From: Zonotrichia leucophrys gambelii
Taxonomy: Eukaryota; Chordata; Aves; Passeriformes; Passerellidae
Direction: 5' to 3'
NCBI RefSeq assembly: GCF_028769735.1
Contig: NC_088200.1
Span: 70,910,546-70,974,545 of the forward strand
DNA length: 64,000 bases
Shown here piece by piece: positions 56,897 to 64,000 of the stretch; within the stretch, counting starts at the first letter, position 1, and each line of letters opens with the position of its first letter. The notes under the pieces were generated by a model that was given only the letters and a program-made list of their open reading frames with translations, was not told the DNA's origin and ran no database searches. The position numbers and the translations under genes are program-made.

Positions 56897-59800
56897 GAAT
56901 TCCAAAACCTTGCAGCTCCAGGATAAGAAAAAACGCTGCCTGAGCACAGAATGGAGAATTCTGAAATTCTCATTTCTGATAAAATAAGACTGTGATGGTC
57001 AAAGTGGCTCCAGCAATCCCCTGATATAAGTAAAGGTCAGGGGTATGGTGTGACACAGAGAGCCTTAAGGATGGGTTCAGAGAAGATGAAAAGCAGCTTT
57101 GTTGGACCTCTTTAATCCATCTTTCCAAAGCTAAAAGGCAACGTGGGAGAGAATGAAACACGGAGTGCTTTGGCGACAAATTTTCAAATACATGGAAGGT
57201 TCTGCTGGGCTTTTTGTCACTGAGTAATTGATGATTCATTAAGAGATGCTTCAAAGAGCTTTGAAAACACAGAGGGGTGACATGTGTGGGATGTGGTAGG
57301 AGAGAGAGAGAAAATGGAGACACGAAAGGATATCAATGATCAAAATGAAGCAAGACCCCTATGCAGGGCTCTGAAACAGCATTTGGAAAGCTACTATCCC
57401 ATTTCTGAAAGCCTGAGTGAGAGATGGCAAATTCGTACAAACCCCAGCAGATGAGAACTTGGGGGGATTAGCTGTGCCAGTGGCTAGGAAAAGAGGTGTC
57501 CTGAGGGAATAAGTAAGGAAAAGAACTGGGATAATATCAGCCACCTCCTCGCTTTCACCCCTTGTAGAATCAAGTGATAAGCAAAGTAATACTGGTCAGT
57601 ATTTCAATGTTATTTAGTTCTTTATAAGCTGTTACAATTCAGGATAATTCATATAATGACAGAAATTCAAGGTCCCTGAAGACTTGGGGGAGTAGTTCAC
57701 TTTTTAATGTGCTTCTTGGAGACAGTGAAGGTTAGGGCTCAACTCTTTGTTCTCCTTTATCCATATCTGTCTATCCGCTACTTCCAGTGTGTGTCAGGAA
57801 GAGCTCTTCTGTCTGCCCTTTGAAGTGTGTAGGAAAAAGGGAAAAACTTTCCCTGATGAAGTTTCTGAACCAACTAGTTGAACGTGTCCAGCTGTTTCTG
57901 GTTTTCACTGTGTGGGAGAAAAATCTGCGTTGTAACCACACTGCTTGAGCTGATGGAGAGTGAAAAATGGTAATTTGAGCAAGGGGCAATGAATCTGTTC
58001 TAAAGATCTTGGAGAAGAATCCAAATTATTGTAGTGCAAGTTCCAGGGCCTGCATTTCTTCAAAAGAAAAGAGTAAGAAGGAGAGGCTCTGCTCTAAAAT
58101 GAGAGGTGAGGGGAAACTGGGGAAATTCCACGCTCTCAGACCCAAAAGTGTTTACAGCCATTGCACCGTGTTGGGCTGAGGTCTGAAAACCCTTAACCCT
58201 TCATGCCTCCATGGCCTCATCCTTTGCAGTCATTTCCAAGGACAGGAATTTCCAAAGAATTCCAGATGCCTTGGCCTGGTCTGCTCCATTATTACTCCAA
58301 TCTAATGTGGGAAATTAGGGGACTGTAAGTCTTGGAACCAATTGTGTAGTCAACTGAGAGATCATTTAAGATTTAGTTCATGAAAGTCAAAGTGTAAGTC
58401 ATTTGGGGGAAAAAAAAAGGCAAAGGAAAAAATATTTTTAACATAATTTTCTAGGGAATTAATGTTATATGCTATAATATTACACAGAATGCTGTATCAG
58501 TAATGCATGCAGATTTCACCAGTCTCATTCGCCTTCAAAAAACAGTCTGGTGCATGATTTAATTGAACTGACTTAGAAAATTATTTACTTCAGTCAATGT
58601 CCACATAAGTTTCAGACAGCCATGTGTAAGGATCCAGTGAGCTCATTGGGCACTAGAGCATGTTTCATGCAGGAAAGAGAGGAGGGAATGTGATTTCATG
58701 TTGGGCATGATTAGTCAGGTTCTAATTTATCCTGCAGGAGGAGAAGCACACCTCTGGAATGGGCTGTGATGAACAGCGCATCTTGGTAGTTTGAGGCACT
58801 GGTCTGCTAACTTAGGCCACAGGGAGAGGTCGTTGCTCCCCATTAGTGAAACTTGTTTTCTCTGCTTTTCCATCCTTAGAAACTTAAAAACCAACCAACA
58901 AACAAGCAAACACAGAAAAAACCCACACATACACAAAGGAAAAATAAAAAGAGCACATGTCCCTTGGAACATGAAAGAATCAAAGCACTTACTGGCAGTT
59001 GAGACCATATAGGAGAATTTTTGTGAAAACAGATCTCTAATCAATTTTATATATGTCAGAGTCAGAATTGTCCAGTGGGAGACAAGAATCGTGAGTTAAT
59101 TTGATGTGGGACCCTGACTTCCATTCGTGTTCTATTTGCAGAGTCTCTGTTGCCAGAGGAAGATGAGGAGCTGTCCTTTTTGTTCTCTTGCTCGCCTTTT
59201 CAGTATGTTTTAGTGTCTTGTCCTTAAATAGTATTTGAAAAGCTGCATCTATTAAGACTTGTAAATAACAGAACTTTGAGAGAGTGTCTCCTTGCATTAT
59301 ATTCCCTGTCTGCATAAACTAAAGGCAGGGTAGTGTTCAAAAAACTACACATTAATTTACTCAATTCTTGAAACAGTTGAAATTAATTTCTCTTTCCTCT
59401 TTCAGATAAAAATGACTTGTCTTAAACTCTAGATAACAATAAACTATATTTAAATATCCGTATTTTTTTCCCTGTCTTTTTTGGGAAAAGCTGGTCGAAC
59501 ATATCAGTCTTTTTGTCCTCCTTAGCATTTTACATCTCAAATTATAAAAAGACCTTTAAGTGGACACTATTTACTCTAAAAGTAAACATAAAATAGAAGA
59601 CAGATGTTGCACAGGTTAACTTCTTTAGTTCAGTCCTGCAGGAAAAAGTAAAATGGCAGAACATCTTTGTGGAAACAGAGATAGCAGAGTCTCAGAGGAA
59701 AATGAGCCAGAGATGTAAAAGTAACTTAAGGTTATTTATGCTTTTGTTTCCATACCTTGCTGCCAGCAGTCGCTGTTTTTAAAAGCGGCCCTGCTTGCTT

Positions 59801-60039
59801 CTGGTTGGGAGCCAGAATTTTGGAGCATCTCTGTCCTCCACCAGCTGAGTCTTGCCCCAGGATTTTGACAGAGAGCAGCACCTTAAAGCACCTGCTGCTC
59901 CTTCCCTCTGCTCTCTTTTACGGACATGAGCTGTGCAGAATTTGGGTACATGCAGCAAGGTCATTTTTTTTTGCCAGTGTTTGGTTCCTCTGTACATTTG
60001 TGCAGTACAATTCATGAGCATTTCCCTACCTGGGTAGCA
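56897..60039 (+). other. Intron 1, no recognised element
   Basis: No exon, RNA gene or mobile element recognised. A short A/C-rich patch of AAACCAACCAACAAACAAGC type lies near 58888-58920. Confidence 0.5.
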
Positions 60040-60300
60040 AAATAACAAACCAACCAAAAAAAAACCTAACAAACAATAAGCAAACAAACAAACAACTCCC
60101 AAATCAAACAAATAGACAAAATCCCCAAACTAAAAAACGAAAACAAACCAAAAGTGCCAAAACAAAAAAAAGAAGCCAAGCCCAAAACCCCAGTACACAC
60201 ACAGAGGAAAATCCCCTGAAACCCATCCCCAAGACAAAAACAAAGAAAAAAAAAAACAAACAAACAAAAAAAATAAACAAAGGAAGAAAAACCTCCACAC
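60040..60300. repeat. A/C-rich low-complexity tract, about 260 bp
   Basis: A long stretch of A with interspersed C: ACAAACCAACCAAAAAAAAA, CAAACAAACAAACAAC, AAAAAACAAACAAACAAAAA. On the minus strand it is T/G-rich and gives overlapping Phe-rich frames that are artefacts. It is the longest of several such tracts in the window. Confidence 0.9.
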
Positions 60301-60665
60301 AAACCCCCAAGCCCCCACTGTGCTCAAATAATCCCATGTAACCTTAAGAGAAGTGTCTGGAACTAGGTCAAATAGCTGTAGAACTTCGAGAAATTGTAGA
60401 ATAAAGCCAAGATCTTTTGACTATGTTGATACTGCAATATCTTACTGTATGAGCAATGTTTCACATATCTGAAGATGATATTTACTAGACTCAGCCTGCC
60501 TGGGGAGTTTCCTGCTGGGGCTGCTTTCCCAGTGCTTTTCATATGGATCTCTGTATGTTTGCTTCTTACTCTTCCCTGAAGGTTAAAACTGAAGGTGCTG
60601 TAATTCAAGGGCCAGGATAACTTACAAAATTGACTTACAGTTAATTACAGTAACTAGCAGTAAAT
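60301..60665 (+). other. Intron 1 spacer
   Basis: No recognised feature. Confidence 0.5.
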
Positions 60666-60724
60666 TACAAAAAAAAAAAACCAAAAAACAAACAAAAAAC
60701 CAAAACAAAACAAGAACCAAAAAT
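60666..60724. repeat. A/C-rich low-complexity tract
   Basis: CAAAAAAAAAAAACCAAAA followed by ACAAACAAAAAACC patterns. Confidence 0.85.
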
Positions 60725-63700
60725 ACCAACAGATTTGTTTTAATTTTTTAAATTAGGTTTCAGGCAAATTACATGACTACTCTATGGAGAAAGATGGAAC
60801 AACTTCTCTCTGAGGTCATCTGTGTTTTTGAGTTCCTTAATGCTATCGTGATAAGGATTCCATGATGCTTTCTCCTGTTTCTTTTTGATATTCTGGTGGT
60901 GTTCCTCCCTGCCCAAGTCACCAAAGCCACTAAACCCAAGTAAAACCCATCAAATTGGTGTAGACACATGGGGTAGTTCCAGGATTAATACCTGAAGAGA
61001 TTGTTTCTTGATCATGAGGACCTTCAGCTTTCAAATATTTGTCCTTCAAAATCAGAGGTTTTAAAAACACTCCATTGATTTCAGCTGTGTTAGAGTTATT
61101 TTTAAGCCATTTCCCATTTCTTTTATTCACTTCACAGCTACTGAAGTTTTTAGGAGTAAGAAAGTAAATCATACTGATTACAGGCTTCCATTAAACAGAA
61201 ATAGTAATTTTCTGCACTAGAATTACAAGTATTTTTCATTTAAAGATAATTAGATGTATAGAGTGGATCAGTTTAAAATTTGCAATTAAAATGACTGAGT
61301 AATATAATAGAAGAATTTCGTGGAGCAAATGAATTTTCAGACTTCCATAACTATCTCTACAAGGAAATGAATATATATATAGTAAGTGTTTTCTTACAAA
61401 GGGTGAAACTGTTGGTCTTCATAAAAGGCAGAGAGCAAAGGCAGTGAATTTATATTGGGTGTGCCATAAGAATTGGGATATTTCTTGAATGCACTGCCTG
61501 ATCAAAAATGTCATTGTCTCTCACCAAGGTCTTAATGGTTATCAAGGTTTCAAATTCAAATACTCATCAGGAGTACCAACCCATTGAAAATTAATAATAT
61601 GTGAGTGTATAATTATTCCTAAAGGTACACAGACAAATTCCCTCTCAGATTAATGAACAAACACCCAGTCATTCCAGTATTCCCTCTGTTGGTTTTCAGG
61701 GGGAAGCTGAATTTTTGGCTGCACTTCAGGAGCAGCTTATTTGCTGTGACAGTGCTCCGCATTCAGCAGTGATGTGGCTATCTGAAATGGGAATAATGTG
61801 TTTTTCTTTCACTAGTGTTGCCACAAGAGGATTTAAATCATCTGGCAGGATTTCAGTCGAGGGCTATTCCAGAAGGAAAACCTAAGGACAGCAGAATCTT
61901 CAAAATAAGACTAGGACAGAGAAGTCAAAGGGATAAAAGGTACAGACAATAATGGTATCATTTGAGGTATTTAAAGAGTAACTCAAATGCTTCCTAAGTA
62001 AACACAGTCCTTAAATAAGCTGGGTTTTGGTTTATTTTTCACTTTACCTAGTGAAAAAATTGCAACTGTATATTACAAACATCTATTTGAGGGTGAAATT
62101 TAATCTGTTATGAGAAAAACCTGACGCCAGCAAATGAGTCTATAAATAAATTGATAGGTCTGTTCATAAGGCCTCCTGCAGCACTTCCCTGTATTGCAGT
62201 GGACACCTTCTCCTTGTTTGTTAGCAGCAAGAGCTCAAGGTTTTGCAGCTTTTAGAGATTTTTAGGAAGACTGAGATAATTTCAATTGTGAAGTATGACA
62301 GCTTATAAAAAGCAGAACTGTAATGAAATACTGGTTATCTTACTGGGACATTCCACATTCACACTGAAGCACTCAGACCTGCGTAATTGATGAAAATGTC
62401 CTCTTCCTGGATGAGAACCTTATCCAGGGACTCCAGGTGTCTGCAATTGGGAGTTCTTCTTGTTTTGTGCTCCTGAAGCATTTGTCATGACGAAGACCTA
62501 CTTCAGGACTAGTAAACCATTTGGACAGCTCATTATTCCCAGAGCAGTAGATGTGTACACACCATGCTGTGGCCCCCTGGGGTCTTTTTGGGGGCTGTGA
62601 GTGCAGGTCTTTTGTGGACTGGTGACTTGGGGTCTCATTTTCAAAGCCATGAAACTCTTGGGTCTCTTTATGCAAGCTGCATCCCTTGCTCCTGGAAATT
62701 CTGCTGTATCGTGCAATCCCCAGCTCCTTCTCAGCTGCCAGACTCACCTGAGAAACTGTGGGCAACACAGACCTGCTCTAAATGGCTCTGGGTCTGCTTC
62801 AGTAAAAACACCCAATGAAAAAAGGAAAATAACCTGGGAAGAGTAAACAGCACTTGCTGTCTCATAACTAAACATAATTACCAGCATTAACTAATTACAC
62901 CCAGAGAAATATTTGATTATATTGAGCATGCTCTTTGATTGATGGGCAACAACATGCTTATTAATTAGTCAGTGGTACAGAAGGCTGCAAATAGTCTGTG
63001 TGGAGCAGTCTCTTTCTTACAATGAAGAACTGATGTGTCATGGGATGCTTTGAGGAATTCAGGTTTCTTGAGTTGGTTGTGTTTTAAAAAAAGACAAACA
63101 AACAGGGGATGTGTGCAGATATACACACACAAGAACGGATAAGACTGTGCACTGCAAGAGTTGAGAAGGAAAATCCAATTTTTCCCCATTTCAGCCCTTG
63201 CTGTGAGCCCAGCACAAAGAGGCTGGACACGTTTATCCCCTCTGTGTTGTCTGCTCCAGCCCTGGATTGATGGTGCTCAGCGCTGCGGTGCCAAAGGCAA
63301 ACTGCACATCCCTGGTGGGGGATACAGAGAGGAAAAAAACCTCAAAAACCATCCCAGTTCTACTCTTAGCTCGGGGCTGTGCTGGAAGGCATAGACCTCT
63401 GCCAGGATTTTGTACTTTCTGCTTTCTTGTCCCTTTTCTTCCTTTTTTTCCCCCCCGATTCCTTCCCCCTCCCATAGCACAAACACATACATCCTTGGTT
63501 TAGTAATGAAATGTGAAGGGTGTTTACTGGGACAGAGGGAGCTGGAATAGAATCCTGGGAGGAAATTTGAAAGCTGCCCTTTGCCAAGTGCTTATAAGCC
63601 ATGAATCAGCAGACAGGAGGGACTGTCATAAAAAAGATCACCAGGCTCTTTTATCTGTGTAAAATCAGAGATGCTTGTCATGTTATCAGACAGCTGAATG

Positions 63701-64000
63701 TCTGCTGTTAATTCCTAGAGTGTCTTGCTAGGTATTGAGTACTTGGAAATCATACCACAGTATAAAATATCTAAATGAAACCATCTATTTCTGCGTGAAA
63801 TTGTCTTTTATCTTATTTGTTTTCATCGCCCAATTAGTAACAAATAATTTTTTCCATGTTTAGAACAAAAAAAAGAATTTTAACTTCAAACTTCTTGCAG
63901 ATTGGTTTCTTCATTTAGAAAAAAAGGAAAAAAATACTTAATCTGATAAATTCTGTCTTGAATTATTTGTTTCTTTGTAGTGAAGCAATGATGTGTGTCC
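60725..64000 (+). other. Intron 1 to window edge, no recognised element
   Basis: AT-rich, non-coding as far as can be seen. A 131-codon minus-strand frame at 62373-62768 has no recognisable domain and no strong bounding splice sites. A pyrimidine-rich stretch lies at 63421-63475. No second exon of the signal-peptide gene was found. Confidence 0.45.

Noticed and set aside
62373..62768. 131-codon minus-strand frame with a CAG|GTGAGT donor-like site inside
   Set aside because: No domain or homology that I recognise. The donor-like site lies inside the frame, not at its end, and no paired acceptor is convincing.
1..64000. tRNA, rRNA or small nuclear RNA genes
   Set aside because: I saw no cloverleaf B-box/A-box pairs or other RNA-gene signatures by eye; a covariance-model scan would be decisive.

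Overview
The window looks like nuclear DNA from a bird, most likely a songbird. I base this on many CR1-type LINE fragments in both orientations (with their typical 3' ends close to TGATTCTRTG), several retroviral LTRs of kinds I associate with passerine genomes, AT-rich non-coding DNA broken by short GC-rich repeat islands, and one CpG-rich promoter. The species and family-level repeat names are inference; no database search was possible. There are no bacterial operons, CRISPR arrays or intact transposon genes.

Layout: 1-38 kb is gene-poor. It holds tandem repeats (41-bp minisatellite at 856-1180, perfect 129-bp duplication at 1261-1518, ATT, TATC, AAT and CCTTT arrays, and a purine array of about 800 bp at 16.1-16.9 kb), two related reverse-strand solo LTRs (3669-4029 and 24395-24794), a third LTR inside a composite GC-rich block (26.9-28.4 kb), and CR1 3' ends at about 3.4, 6.6, 24.9, 26.9, 32.9 and 38.0 kb. 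A CpG island spans about 38.23-40.2 kb. It contains a 48-bp promoter minisatellite, GC boxes, a purine-rich leader, a 24-codon upstream ORF, and one convincing coding exon at 39065-39131: a signal-peptide-like start followed by a GTGAGG splice donor in phase 1. From 39132 to the right edge the sequence behaves as one long first intron of more than 24.8 kb, with further CR1 copies (43.2, 44.8-46.85 and 49.2 kb), an LTR-like element near 54.2-54.5 kb, and microsatellites. I recognised no second exon.

Overall, this is the 5' end of one secreted or type I membrane protein gene transcribed left to right, with its upstream flank and the start of its first intron. The gene cannot be named from 22 residues. 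Nearly all long open reading frames lie in GC-rich repeats, the CpG island or simple repeats, and are not genes. I did not find a clear new biological system. The observations most worth checking are the STAT-motif-bearing 11-bp satellite, the promoter minisatellite with its nearby uORF, and the LTR pair with 6-bp duplicated target sites.
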